From Solibacillus isronensis (GTDB taxonomy: Bacteria; Bacillota; Bacilli; Bacillales_A; Planococcaceae): 64,000 nucleotides of DNA. The notes under the pieces were generated by a model. The model did not search any database and had not been told where the DNA came from. It worked only from the letters and a program-made list of their open reading frames with translations. Location of the stretch: contig NZ_JAMBOC010000001.1 in assembly GCF_023715405.1 (NCBI RefSeq), positions 1,798,001 through 1,862,000 on the forward strand, in the 5' to 3' direction. This document shows positions 7,726 through 16,949 of the stretch, one piece after another; positions within the stretch are counted from its first letter, which is position 1; every line of letters starts with the position of its first letter. Made by a program: the position numbers and the translations under genes.

Positions 7726-9084
7726 TTATTTAAATAATGAATCAAAACCAGGCATTTTCATCTTCTTTTTACCTTTACCTTGAGCCATGCCTGTCATCTG
7801 TTTCATCATTTTTTTCATTTCTTCAAACTGCTTCAATAAGCGGTTCACTTCCTGAATTGACGTCCCTGAACCTGTAGCAATACGCTTTTTGCGGCTCGCC
7901 GAAATGATTTCCGGGTTTGTCTTTTCATTTGGTGTCATCGAATAGATAATCGCTTCAATGCGTCCCATCTGCTTTTCATCGACTTTGACATTGTCAAGGC
8001 CTTTCATCTTGTTTGCACCTGGAATCATTTTCAATAATTCATCAAGTGGTCCCATTTTCTTCACAGCTTGAAGTTGTTCGATAAAGTCATCAAACGTAAA
8101 GCTCTGTGTCATGAACTTTTCTTCCAGCTCTTTTGCCTTTTCCATATCAACGTTGGCCTGTGCTTTTTCGATCAGTGAAAGTACATCACCCATCCCTAAA
8201 ATACGTGATGCCATACGCTCAGGATGGAATGGTTCCAACGCATCCATTTTTTCGCCCATACCGACAAATTTAATCGGTTTCTCAGTAACAGAGCGAATCG
8301 ACAGTGCCGCACCACCACGAGTATCGCCGTCTAATTTTGTTAAGACAACGCCCGTAATGCCGACTGTTTCATTAAAGCTTTGTGCAACATTTACAGCATC
8401 TTGACCAGTCATTGCATCAACAACTAAAAATACTTCATCCGGCTCTTTTAAACCGCGAATGTCTTTCAGTTCCTGCATCAGCTCTTCATCAATATGAAGA
8501 CGACCAGCTGTATCGATTAATACAACGTCCAAATGCTCTTCTTTTGCATGCTCGATTGCCTGACGTGCAATTTCAACAGGTGAAACATCTGTACCTAGTG
8601 AGAATACTGGCAGAGATAACTGTTTGCCTATTGTCTGTAATTGCTGAACAGCGGCTGGACGGTAAATATCTGCTGCTACTAATAATGGTTTTTTATTATA
8701 CTTTTTACGTAATACATTCGCCAACTTACCTGTAGTCGTCGTTTTACCTGCACCTTGTAAACCAACCATCATAATGACAGTCGGAGGACGGTTGCTGAAT
8801 TTAATCGGGCTTTGTTCGCCACCCATTAAATTCTTCAATTCATCCTGGACAATTTTAATGACTTGCTGACCAGGTGTTAGTGATTTCATGACGTCGACGC
8901 CGACTGCACGCTCACTAACTTTTTTAACGAATTCTTTTACTACTTTTAAGTTTACGTCCGCTTCGATTAAGGCAAATCGGACTTCACGCATCATTTCTTT
9001 AACGTCTTGTTCCGTTACTTTACCTTTACCTTTAATCTTTTGGATCGTACCTTGGAGTCGCTCTGCTAAACCTTCAAAAGCCAA
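7726..9084 (-). CDS. ffh: Signal recognition particle protein Ffh
   Basis: A 452-residue GTPase that binds SRP RNA and signal sequences of membrane proteins. N domain, then G domain with P-loop GLQGAGKTTTTGKLA near residue 105, DTAGR and TKLDGD, then a methionine-rich M domain ending MKKMMKQMTGMAQGKGKKKM. The start codon is TTG (9082-9084): the residues MAFEGLAERLQ align with the start of B. subtilis Ffh, and a GGGGGCG lies upstream. It follows ylxM by 12 bases and the two share a promoter. In this genome its receptor gene ftsY is 9 kb away across an inserted catabolic island. Confidence 0.98.
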   Translation of the reverse strand: MAFEGLAERLQGTIQKIKGKGKVTEQDVKEMMREVRFALIEADVNLKVVKEFVKKVSERAVGVDVMKSLTPGQQVIKIVQDELKNLMGGEQSPIKFSNRPPTVIMMVGLQGAGKTTTTGKLANVLRKKYNKKPLLVAADIYRPAAVQQLQTIGKQLSLPVFSLGTDVSPVEIARQAIEHAKEEHLDVVLIDTAGRLHIDEELMQELKDIRGLKEPDEVFLVVDAMTGQDAVNVAQSFNETVGITGVVLTKLDGDTRGGAALSIRSVTEKPIKFVGMGEKMDALEPFHPERMASRILGMGDVLSLIEKAQANVDMEKAKELEEKFMTQSFTFDDFIEQLQAVKKMGPLDELLKMIPGANKMKGLDNVKVDEKQMGRIEAIIYSMTPNEKTNPEIISASRKKRIATGSGTSIQEVNRLLKQFEEMKKMMKQMTGMAQGKGKKKMKMPGFDSLFK

Positions 9085-9096
9085 CTCGTTCGCCCC

Positions 9097-9432
9097 CTAA
9101 TCCGATTCCTTCAGTTGTTCAACCAATGCCAGTTTCGCCTCTGTCGTAGAAGCCTCATCCATGATCGCATTCGTCAATTGTTTTAACACGATTTGACGTT
9201 GTTGAAACTTTTCGAATAAATTTAGTTTTTCTTCATATTCTTCAAGCATCGCCTCAGTACGGCGAATATTATCGTAAACAGCTTGGCGTGAAATACTATA
9301 ACTTTCGGCAATTTCTCCTAACGAGTGATCGTCCAAGTAATACAGTTCCATGTAGCTACGCTGTTTATCAGTTAATAACGCTTGATAAAAGTCGAAGAGA
9401 AAGTTCATGCGTGTTGTTTTTTCAAGTAGCAT
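9097..9432 (-). CDS. ylxM: YlxM, SRP-associated helix-turn-helix protein
   Basis: A 111-residue sigma-70-region-4-like HTH protein of the UPF0122 family. The HTH core reads [20 protein letters not shown]. The ATG at 9432 aligns with [10 protein letters not shown] in B. subtilis and follows GGAGAG; an upstream in-frame ATG is less likely. YlxM is encoded with ffh in most Firmicutes and is reported to associate with the SRP in streptococci. Here it is the first gene of a ylxM-ffh unit. Confidence 0.94.
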   Translation of the reverse strand: MLLEKTTRMNFLFDFYQALLTDKQRSYMELYYLDDHSLGEIAESYSISRQAVYDNIRRTEAMLEEYEEKLNLFEKFQQRQIVLKQLTNAIMDEASTTEAKLALVEQLKESD

Positions 9433-9464
9433 TTTTATCTCTCCAATCATAATTTGTCTATCTT

Positions 9465-9493
9465 ATCATAATCTTGTGGGCAGTTACTGTCAA
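9465..9493 (-). promoter_or_regulatory. Sigma-A promoter of ylxM-ffh
   Basis: Minus-strand -35 TTGACA (9488-9493), 17-base spacer, -10 TATGAT (9465-9470). Close to consensus and 33 bases before the ylxM start, showing that ylxM-ffh is independent of the catabolic genes upstream. Confidence 0.75.
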
Positions 9494-9548
9494 GGTAATC
9501 CCCTTGTCCGTATGGATAACCTTTTTCTTTCCATCGATAAGCAAATTT

Positions 9549-9593
9549 AAAAAATGACGACACTCCCTCAAGAAAAAGGAAGCATCGCCATTT
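9549..9593 (-). terminator. Terminator after uxaA
   Basis: Imperfect long stem between AAAAATGACGACACT (about 9551-9565) and AGCATCGCCATTT (9581-9593), with a T-run on the minus strand. Ends the galacturonate operon before the ylxM promoter. Confidence 0.7.
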
Positions 9594-9632
9594 CTTATAT
9601 AATAGGAAGATTACTATAAAGCGAAGATACTT

Positions 9633-11126
9633 TTACAGCGTTACACCTGTTTTAAAAATAGCCATTTCTTTAAAATTCATTCGTTCATGATTTAATGGCT
9701 CACCACTTGCAACAGCAATAATGTATTGAATAAATTCTTCCAGTACCGCATCTTCATCAATGTCATCTTCTAATATTTGCCCTGCGTTAAAATCAATCCA
9801 ATGCTTTTTTTGCGCATAAATAGCACTGTTTGTTGAAATTTTCATCGTAGGTACAAATGAGCCGAATGGCGTACCACGACCTGTAGTAAACAGTACTAAT
9901 TGACAGCCAGCTGATGCAAGTGCTGTACATGCTACAAGATCATTCCCAGGTGCACTCAATAAATTCAACCCGCGTTTTTTTAAACGTTCGCCGTATTTCA
10001 AAACGTCTACAATCTCAGCACTGCCCGCTTTTTGCGTACAACCTAACGACTTGTCTTCCAGCGTTGTAATCCCGCCTGCTTTATTTCCTGGTGAAGGATT
10101 TTCATAAATCGGCTGATTGTAGTCGATGAAGTATTGCTTAAAGTCATTAATAAGCGAAACAATCTTTTCAAATGTTTCTTCATCTTGTGCACGGTTCATT
10201 AAAATCGTTTCCGCTCCGAACATTTCCGGAACTTCCGTCAGCACCGTTGTGCCGCCCTGTGTTACTAAAAAGTCGGAGAAACGGCCTAGAAGCGGATTCG
10301 CCGTGATACCCGATAAGCCGTCTGAACCGCCACATTTTAGTCCGATACGCAATTCACTAATCGGAATATCTTCTCGGCGGTCATTGCGGACTGCTTCATG
10401 AAGTTCCACGAGTGCTTCTACACTTGCTTCAACTTCATCATCAACTTGCTGAGACACGACAAATTTCACACGGGAAGTATCGTAATCACCTAGTTCCTGC
10501 TTCATCTCTTCAATTGTATTATTCTCGCAACCAAGTCCTAATACAAGCACCGCTGCAGCATTCGGATGATTAATTGCATCCAGTAAAATAGTACGTGTAT
10601 TTTCATGGTCGTCGCCTAATTGCGAACAGCCAAAATTATGCTTTAATACGAGTGTCGATTCAAAAGGCGCAATACTTCCTACGCGTTGCTCAAACTCCCG
10701 AATAATCATATCCGCAATACCATTCACACATCCGACTGAAGGAATAATCCACAGCTCATTCCGTATACCGACTTCACCATTGCTGCGTCGGTACCCTTTA
10801 AATGTTAAATTACGCTGCGGGTAGTTTAATGTAATATCTTTCTTGTCGTAATTATAGTTAATGATGTCCTGCAAATTTGTTTTCACATTATGCGTGTGGA
10901 CAACAGTTCCTTTTGCAATATCTTCAGTAGCATGTCCAATCGGATAGCCATATTTTATAATATGTTCCCCTTTTTCAATGTTACGTGTGGCAATTTTATG
11001 GCCTCTAGTAACTTCCTGTGCCAAATTAATCTGCTCTTGACCGATGGAAAATGGCTCTCCCGCTTCAAACGCACGTAAAGCGACCGCAACATTATCAGAT
11101 GGATGAATTACAATCGTTTCTTTCAT
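9633..11126 (-). CDS. uxaA: Altronate dehydratase
   Basis: A 497-residue enzyme converting D-altronate to 2-keto-3-deoxy-D-gluconate in galacturonate catabolism. An N-terminal SAF domain (about 1-95, with GHKIATRNIEKGEHIIKYG) is followed by the large catalytic part beginning FKGYRRSNGEVGIRNELW; GLKCGGSDGLSG and VLGLGCENN are typical. Length equals E. coli UxaA (495). It is the last gene of the operon, overlapping the uxaB stop by ATGA. No KDG kinase or aldolase gene is in the window, so the final steps must be encoded elsewhere. Confidence 0.95.
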   Translation of the reverse strand: MKETIVIHPSDNVAVALRAFEAGEPFSIGQEQINLAQEVTRGHKIATRNIEKGEHIIKYGYPIGHATEDIAKGTVVHTHNVKTNLQDIINYNYDKKDITLNYPQRNLTFKGYRRSNGEVGIRNELWIIPSVGCVNGIADMIIREFEQRVGSIAPFESTLVLKHNFGCSQLGDDHENTRTILLDAINHPNAAAVLVLGLGCENNTIEEMKQELGDYDTSRVKFVVSQQVDDEVEASVEALVELHEAVRNDRREDIPISELRIGLKCGGSDGLSGITANPLLGRFSDFLVTQGGTTVLTEVPEMFGAETILMNRAQDEETFEKIVSLINDFKQYFIDYNQPIYENPSPGNKAGGITTLEDKSLGCTQKAGSAEIVDVLKYGERLKKRGLNLLSAPGNDLVACTALASAGCQLVLFTTGRGTPFGSFVPTMKISTNSAIYAQKKHWIDFNAGQILEDDIDEDAVLEEFIQYIIAVASGEPLNHERMNFKEMAIFKTGVTL

Positions 11127-12538
11127 AATCCCATTACCTCCTCTTCCAATTCCGCAATAAACTGTGCTGTTTGTTGTTCTTTAAATGCCGCAATTGCCTG
11201 CCCGACAAATTGTTCAAGTTGTGGAATCGTGGTTAAATCTATTCCCCAAAGATTTTCATTACGCAATACAGCCTCTAATGAGTTTGCCGTAATTTGCTCA
11301 ATCGCTTCCGGAGCATCTTGCGGCGAAAATACTGCCGGTGTCTGATATAGGTAAATCCAGGCAGCCAATGATGTTGTTAAATGTTTCGGAAGTGTTTCAT
11401 ATTGCTTATAATACGCCAGTAACGATGGGATATTTCTAGTTTTAAACTTGGCGATTGCATTGAGTGCAATACTTTTTACGTAATGTGCAATAAAAGGATT
11501 TTCAAAGCGCTCTAAAACCGCTTGTTGATATATGATTAACTGTTCTTTGTCACCATTAATGGTAGGTATCACTTCCTGGGCAAGTAAGCGTTGAACAAAC
11601 GGTCTTAATCCAGGGTGTTCCATCACTTGCCCGACTGTATCTATATTCATCAAAATAGCAAGCGGTGTTAATGCGGAGTGTGCACCATTGAGCATTTTCA
11701 CTTTGCGCTCCCGGTAATAACTCAATTCTTCTACAAGCTTTACTTCAAATTTATTATTAACTAACGGAAAAGAATGAAGCGCTTCCTCATTTTCTATTAC
11801 CCAAATATAATACGGTTCTGCCGAGACAAGTAATTTGTCAACATACCCAAGCTTCATCGATAATTCTTCATGTTGGCTTTTCGGGAATCCCGGTACGATA
11901 CGGTCAACAAGTGTGTTGCAAAACGTATTGGCATTTGTTACCCAATCGATGAAGCTCTGCCCTAGGTTCCATGCATTTGCATAGCTTACAATCCCATTTT
12001 TTAAAGCGGTACCGTTCTGTTCAATTAATTCACACGGCAGGAAAATCAGCCCTTTTGACGGGTCTCCGCCGAATGTTTCATAGCGTTTCCATAAAAAATG
12101 AGTCACATTCGCTACAAAATTTGTTGATGGCTGTTTATCAAATGGAAGCTCTTCATAAACAATCCCCGCTTCGGTAGTATTGGATACAACATATTGGAGG
12201 TCTTCTGAAACCGCGAGCTTCATATATTCTTCGTATTGCTTTTGCAGTGATATGCTCCGTGTTACACTTTCAATCACTTGTTCATAGTTGACTCGCTTAC
12301 CATTTTGAATCCCTTGCGTAACAAGTGTGTATAGGCCGTCTTGCGCATTGATTATTTCTGACGTACTTCCTGATGTTGACTGGACAATAACAATTCCTAA
12401 ATCCTGTTGCTGCTGTAAATTCGCTTCATGTACAAGCCAATCAACAAAAGCACGGAGAAAATTCCCCGTGCCAAATTGGACAATACGCTCTACGACAGCT
12501 GTTTTTCGAGTATACACTTCGTTTGATAACTGTTGCAT
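11123..12538 (-). CDS. uxaB: Tagaturonate reductase (altronate oxidoreductase)
   Basis: A 471-residue NAD-dependent enzyme of the mannitol-dehydrogenase family reducing D-tagaturonate to D-altronate. The nucleotide-binding start is IVQFGTGNFLRAFVDWLVHE near residue 18; the catalytic-region stretch is YYRERKVKMLNGAHSALTPL. It belongs to UxaB rather than UxuB because it is followed by uxaA and no uxuA is present. It is 16 bases from uxaC and overlaps uxaA by four bases. Confidence 0.93.
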   Translation of the reverse strand: MQQLSNEVYTRKTAVVERIVQFGTGNFLRAFVDWLVHEANLQQQQDLGIVIVQSTSGSTSEIINAQDGLYTLVTQGIQNGKRVNYEQVIESVTRSISLQKQYEEYMKLAVSEDLQYVVSNTTEAGIVYEELPFDKQPSTNFVANVTHFLWKRYETFGGDPSKGLIFLPCELIEQNGTALKNGIVSYANAWNLGQSFIDWVTNANTFCNTLVDRIVPGFPKSQHEELSMKLGYVDKLLVSAEPYYIWVIENEEALHSFPLVNNKFEVKLVEELSYYRERKVKMLNGAHSALTPLAILMNIDTVGQVMEHPGLRPFVQRLLAQEVIPTINGDKEQLIIYQQAVLERFENPFIAHYVKSIALNAIAKFKTRNIPSLLAYYKQYETLPKHLTTSLAAWIYLYQTPAVFSPQDAPEAIEQITANSLEAVLRNENLWGIDLTTIPQLEQFVGQAIAAFKEQQTAQFIAELEEEVMGL

Positions 12539-12554
12539 GCTTCATCCACCCCAT

Positions 12555-13949
12555 TTAAAAGTTAAAGTAATTTTTTGCATTGTAATAGCAAATATCCTGT
12601 ACTACCTTTCCAAGAAGCTCATAATCTTCAGGGAATTCTCCATTTTCAACCCATCCGCCAATAAGATCACATACTAAGCGTCTAAAATATTCGTGGCGCG
12701 TATAAGACAGGAAACTGCGTGAATCCGTCAGCATACCGATAAAGCGGCTGAATACCCCGATGCTCGCAAGTGCTTTCATCTGATCAAGCATTCCTTCTTT
12801 TTGATCATTAAACCACCAAGCTGTACCGAATTGAATTTTCCCCGGCACTTTTTCCTGGAAGCTTCCGATTATACTGGCAATAACGTAATAGTCTTTCGGA
12901 TTTAATGAATAAATAATCGTTTTCGGTAATGCATCTTCAAGTGCAAGTGCATCCAGTAAACGTGTCAGCGGTACTGCGATTGGACCGTCATTAATGCTGT
13001 CATAGCCTGTATCCGGCCCTAATTCATTAAACTGACGTGTATTGTTGTTGCGGTGTGCGGAAATATGATATTGCATCGCCCAATTATATAAAGCGTATTG
13101 CTTTCCTAAAAAGATAAGCAATGCTGTTTTATATTTCGCTTCATCTTCCAGCGATACTTGTCCACCCGCAAGCCCCTTTTCAAAAATAGCACTCACTTCT
13201 TGTTCTGTCGCTTCTGCATAATAAATCGTATCCAATGCATGGTCTGATACTTTACCGCCGACTTCATCAAAAAATTGAATACGTTTTGCAAGAGCTTCTT
13301 TCAATTGTTCATAAGACTCAATTGTTTCACCGACTACTTCCGATAATGATCCAATCCAGTCCGCAAATGTCGGCTTATTGATTTCCAATGCTTTATCCGG
13401 TCTGAAACTTGGCAGTACTTTCACGTTAAACTGCTCATCTTTTTGAAGCGCGATATGATATTCAAGTGAATCAATCGGATCATCTGTTGTGCAGATTACT
13501 TCTACTTTTGAGTCTATAATTAACTGACGTGCTGTTTTTTGAGGTAGTTGTTCATTTACATTATCCCAAATAGCGCGTGCTGTTTTTTCATTTAATAGAG
13601 TTTCTTCATTAAAGAATCGGCGAAGCTCTAGATGTGTCCACTGATATAAAGGGTTTCCAATTGTATACGGAACGGTTTTTGCCCATGCTTCAAAACGCTC
13701 ATAATCAGCCGCATCACCCGTTACTAGATGCTCCGGAACCCCATTTGCCCGCATCGCACGCCATTTATAATGGTCACCGTACAGCCAAGCCTCTGTTATA
13801 TTTTTGAATTGCTTATCCTCATAAATTTCCTGAGGACTTAAATGACAGTGGTAATCAATAATCGGTAAATCTTTTGCATAATCGAAATACAACTTCTCAG
13901 CTACTTTATTATTCAATAAAAACGAATCACCTAAAAATGTTTTTGTCAT
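12555..13949 (-). CDS. uxaC: Uronate (glucuronate/galacturonate) isomerase
   Basis: A 464-residue amidohydrolase-fold isomerase converting D-galacturonate to D-tagaturonate (and glucuronate to fructuronate). The metal-binding start IIDYHCHLSPQEIYED lies near residue 30, and GMLTDSRSFLSYTRHEYFRR is characteristic. Length matches E. coli UxaC (470). It opens the catabolic half of the operon, 12 bases after the TRAP permease gene, so uptake and breakdown are co-transcribed. Confidence 0.95.
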   Translation of the reverse strand: MTKTFLGDSFLLNNKVAEKLYFDYAKDLPIIDYHCHLSPQEIYEDKQFKNITEAWLYGDHYKWRAMRANGVPEHLVTGDAADYERFEAWAKTVPYTIGNPLYQWTHLELRRFFNEETLLNEKTARAIWDNVNEQLPQKTARQLIIDSKVEVICTTDDPIDSLEYHIALQKDEQFNVKVLPSFRPDKALEINKPTFADWIGSLSEVVGETIESYEQLKEALAKRIQFFDEVGGKVSDHALDTIYYAEATEQEVSAIFEKGLAGGQVSLEDEAKYKTALLIFLGKQYALYNWAMQYHISAHRNNNTRQFNELGPDTGYDSINDGPIAVPLTRLLDALALEDALPKTIIYSLNPKDYYVIASIIGSFQEKVPGKIQFGTAWWFNDQKEGMLDQMKALASIGVFSRFIGMLTDSRSFLSYTRHEYFRRLVCDLIGGWVENGEFPEDYELLGKVVQDICYYNAKNYFNF

Positions 13950-13961
13950 ATTCTAGTCCCC

Positions 13962-15242
13962 TTACTTTAATAGTAGTTCCGGAAGTTTTAACGTAATATC
14001 TGGAACAAACGTTATTAATAGTAGTATAACAATCATTGCGCCATAAAATGGAAGCATTCCCTTTGTTGCTTTTTCGATCGGTATTTTACCGATGGCACAT
14101 CCGACAAACAGACACGTACCAACCGGCGGTGTTACAAGACCAATCGCTAAGTTCAGAATTAATACAACACCGAATTGAACCGGATCCATACCTGCTTCGA
14201 TTGCTACCGGCAATAAAATTGGTGTCGCAATTAAAATTAACGGTGCCATGTCCATAAACATACCTAATACTAATAAAATGACATTAATAATTAATAATGT
14301 AACAAAATCGTTCGGTGAAACAGCCAATAACGTTTCTGTAACCATTGCAGGTACTTTTAAAAATGCAAGCAGCCAGCCGAATGCTGAAGAAGCTGCAATT
14401 AAAAACAGTACCATCGACAATGTTTTGACAGTACGTTTCAGAATGTTCCCCATCGCCGAAATCGGCACATCTTTATAAACGAAAAATGAAATAATAAACG
14501 CATATAATGCACCGATTGCCGCAGATTCTGTCGCTGTGAAAATACCGGATAAAATACCCCCGATAATAATAACCGCTGTAAACAATCCTAATAAACCTTC
14601 GCGTACAATTTTAGGTACCTCTTCACGCTTAATCGGTTCACCTTTTGGATAATTACGCTTTACTGCAATCGCATATGCAAAAATCATTAAAATTAAGCCT
14701 AATGCAATACCCGGAACGATTCCCCCCATAAACAATGCACCAACCGATACACCACCGGCAGCAGTAGAATAAATAATCATATTATGACTTGGTGGAATTA
14801 AAACGCCTTGTGCAGCACTTGAAATTGTAACGGCAACAGAATATTCCGCATCATATTTTTGCTTTTTCATCATTGGGATTAATACAGAACCAATTGATGA
14901 TACGTCCGCTACAGCAGAACCGGAAATACCGCCAAAAAACGTTGATGACAAAACGTTTACCATCGCCAAGCCCCCGCGCACTTTACCGACAATAACATTT
15001 GCTAAATTAATTAAACGGCGTGAAATACCGCCTTCATTCATAATTTCCCCGGCTAAAATGAAAAATGGAATCGCTATAAGCGAAAAACTGTTCAATCCGC
15101 TTACCATTCGCTGTACAATTGCCGCTAAATCAATCCCTAAATAAATCGTAGTGACAAAAGACGAAACCGCCAGACATAGTGCAACCGGTACACGTAAAAG
15201 TAATAACACTACAAATACTGCAAGTAATATTGCAATCCCCAT
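13962..15242 (-). CDS. dctM: TRAP transporter large permease (DctM type), probable hexuronate uptake
   Basis: A 426-residue integral membrane protein with about a dozen hydrophobic segments, the usual size for DctM. Typical stretches: PFFILAGEIMNEGGISRRL, STFFGGISGSAVADVSSIG, and the C-terminal half NLAIGLVTPPVGTCLFVG. It carries the sodium-coupled transport path of a tripartite ATP-independent transporter. Its start overlaps the dctQ stop (TAATG). Substrate is inferred as galacturonate or a related uronate from the uxa genes that follow; the sequence alone does not prove it. Confidence 0.9.
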   Translation of the reverse strand: MGIAILLAVFVVLLLLRVPVALCLAVSSFVTTIYLGIDLAAIVQRMVSGLNSFSLIAIPFFILAGEIMNEGGISRRLINLANVIVGKVRGGLAMVNVLSSTFFGGISGSAVADVSSIGSVLIPMMKKQKYDAEYSVAVTISSAAQGVLIPPSHNMIIYSTAAGGVSVGALFMGGIVPGIALGLILMIFAYAIAVKRNYPKGEPIKREEVPKIVREGLLGLFTAVIIIGGILSGIFTATESAAIGALYAFIISFFVYKDVPISAMGNILKRTVKTLSMVLFLIAASSAFGWLLAFLKVPAMVTETLLAVSPNDFVTLLIINVILLVLGMFMDMAPLILIATPILLPVAIEAGMDPVQFGVVLILNLAIGLVTPPVGTCLFVGCAIGKIPIEKATKGMLPFYGAMIVILLLITFVPDITLKLPELLLK

Positions 15243-15757
15243 TATTTAGCCGCCTCCATCGCTTCTTTGGCATCGTCATCAAAATCTTCATGAATCGCAT
15301 CTTTAAAGAACATTTCAATCCCGTAAATGAATGTTAAAATACCACTGACAGGAATCGCACTGTATAAAATACTTTGCGGCAATCTTGTACCGGCCATTAA
15401 TGAGCCATGCATTAAAAATGTAAAACGGAAGCCGTAATAGATAAAAATGATACTCATTGCAACTACCAATACTTTAGTGATGAGATCGATTTTCTTTTGA
15501 ATGCCCTTTGGCATCAAACCTACAAATACCCCTACCCCAATATGTAAGTTGTCTCTAAATCCGATTGCAATTCCAATAAAGGCAATCCAAATTAATAAAA
15601 GCAATGCCAATTCTTCCGTCCATCTCGGTGTGAAGTCTAAAAAGTTACGTGTAAATATTTGATAGATGATGATCAGTGTCATCGCAATAACCATCGTTCC
15701 TAAAATATAATCTAGGCTGCGGTCTAAAATACTTTTTGCCTTTTTTATAGTAGCCAC
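15242..15757 (-). CDS. dctQ: TRAP transporter small permease (DctQ type)
   Basis: A 171-residue protein with four membrane segments, the normal DctQ layout. The signature is IIYQIFTRNFLDFTPRWTEELALLLL with WIAFIGIAIGFRDN following. It couples the binding protein to the large permease. Acidic C-terminus (HEDFDDDAKEAME). Located between dctP (21 bases) and dctM (overlap). Confidence 0.92.
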   Translation of the reverse strand: MATIKKAKSILDRSLDYILGTMVIAMTLIIIYQIFTRNFLDFTPRWTEELALLLLIWIAFIGIAIGFRDNLHIGVGVFVGLMPKGIQKKIDLITKVLVVAMSIIFIYYGFRFTFLMHGSLMAGTRLPQSILYSAIPVSGILTFIYGIEMFFKDAIHEDFDDDAKEAMEAAK

Positions 15758-15778
15758 TCGATAGCCCTCCCCTTTATT

Positions 15779-16762
15779 TTACTTAACCAATGATTGAATC
15801 TTCTCTAAATTTTCTTTAAACTGTTGCCCGTATTTTGCGTAGATTGGTTCAACTGCTTCTTGCCAAGGTGTCACATCATCGATGACAGTAACTGTATTAC
15901 CGGCATTTCGCGCTTCAAGTAAAGACTTTTCTTCCAGTGCTGCCCACGCTTCTCGTTGCACGACTTGTGATTCCAATGCTGCTTCCTTAAAGATTTCCTT
16001 ATCTTCTTCGGATAACGTATCCCAGAAAGCTTTCGAAGCTGTCAAAACTTCCGGTACACCAGAATGTCCGTCCATCGTTATGTATTTAGCCACTTCAAAA
16101 TGATTTGTCGTGTAATAACTTGGGAAGTTGTTTTCAGCACCATCAATTACCCCTGTTTGAATTGCCGAATATACCTCACCATAAGACATTGCTGTGGCAG
16201 AAGCTCCTAATGCCTCAACCATGTCAATATTTAAACTTGATTGCTGTACTCTTATTTTTAGTCCTTCTAAATCTTCCGGTGATTTTATTTCGCGAACCGC
16301 ATTATAGAAGTGGCGGTTGCCTGAATCGTAAAAAGCCAACCCTTGTAAATTCGATTCGCTTAATCCATTTAATAATGTCTCGCCGATTTCACCATTCAAT
16401 ACTTCCCACTTATGCTCATCATCCGAAAATAAGTATGGTAACGATAAAACACCTAATGAGTCCGAAAATTCCATTAAAGGACTGCCATTAATCCGTGCCA
16501 GTTCAATCGCCCCTACCTGCATTAATTCAATGGCACTCTTTTCGTCACCAAGCTGACCTCCTGTGTAAACTTCCACTTTGTAACGTCCATCTGTTTTTTC
16601 TTCTATCAATCTCGCAAATTCATAATCGCCGACGGAAGTAGGATAATCATCTACCTGGTTCTCGGCTAAAATGATTGTTCGAGCTTCTTCAGAAGAATTA
16701 CAAGCAGTTAAAAATATTGTTAATGCAAGTAATAGCATTAAAACCCCTTTTGTTTTCATCAT
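15779..16762 (-). CDS. dctP: TRAP transporter solute-binding lipoprotein (DctP type)
   Basis: A 327-residue substrate-binding protein. N-terminal signal peptide with lipobox LTAC, lipid-modified at Cys21. The DctP fold is shown by SVGDYEFARLIEEKTDGRYK, GGQLGDEKSAIELMQVGAIE, the conserved RVQQSS sugar-acid-binding Arg stretch and IQTGVIDGAENNFPSYY. It is the first gene of the uptake/catabolism operon and lies behind two LacI-type operators. Two adjacent ATG codons are possible; I use the first. Confidence 0.92.
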   Translation of the reverse strand: MMKTKGVLMLLLALTIFLTACNSSEEARTIILAENQVDDYPTSVGDYEFARLIEEKTDGRYKVEVYTGGQLGDEKSAIELMQVGAIELARINGSPLMEFSDSLGVLSLPYLFSDDEHKWEVLNGEIGETLLNGLSESNLQGLAFYDSGNRHFYNAVREIKSPEDLEGLKIRVQQSSLNIDMVEALGASATAMSYGEVYSAIQTGVIDGAENNFPSYYTTNHFEVAKYITMDGHSGVPEVLTASKAFWDTLSEEDKEIFKEAALESQVVQREAWAALEEKSLLEARNAGNTVTVIDDVTPWQEAVEPIYAKYGQQFKENLEKIQSLVK

Positions 16763-16792
16763 TTCTCCCCCTTGTATGCGGTTACATTTAGC

Positions 16793-16817
16793 TAAAACGT
16801 TTTAGTAAAACGTTTTA
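16793..16817. promoter_or_regulatory. Tandem palindromic operators upstream of dctP
   Basis: Two perfect 12-base palindromes TAAAACGTTTTA at 16793-16804 and 16806-16817, spaced 13 bases centre to centre, 31-55 bases before dctP. The central CG and symmetry are typical of LacI-family operators. A third related site precedes the regulator gene. They would let the regulator repress the dctPQM-uxaCBA operon. An overlap with CcpA control is possible but the sites do not fit the cre consensus well. Confidence 0.75.
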
Positions 16818-16908
16818 TTAAAAAATAATAAATTATCTTCAATACATTTGCAAGGATAATTCTTAATTTTTAGAATATTATTCTTAAAAAGTATTTTGTA
16901 TAATATAA

Positions 16909-16935
16909 GAGGACCTGTTCTTAATACAGTTCCTC
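16909..16935 (-). terminator. Terminator after the LacI-type regulator gene
   Basis: Arms GAGGACCTGT (16909-16918) and ACAGTTCCTC (16926-16935) pair with one mismatch around 7 bases; TTATATTAT follows on the minus strand. It separates the regulator from dctP. Confidence 0.6.
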
Positions 16936-16949
16936 AATCGTTATGAATC

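Noticed and set aside
16793..16817. Tandem palindromes as ends of an insertion sequence
   Set aside because: They are short, evenly spaced, sit in a promoter region and recur before the LacI-type gene; operator sites explain them better.
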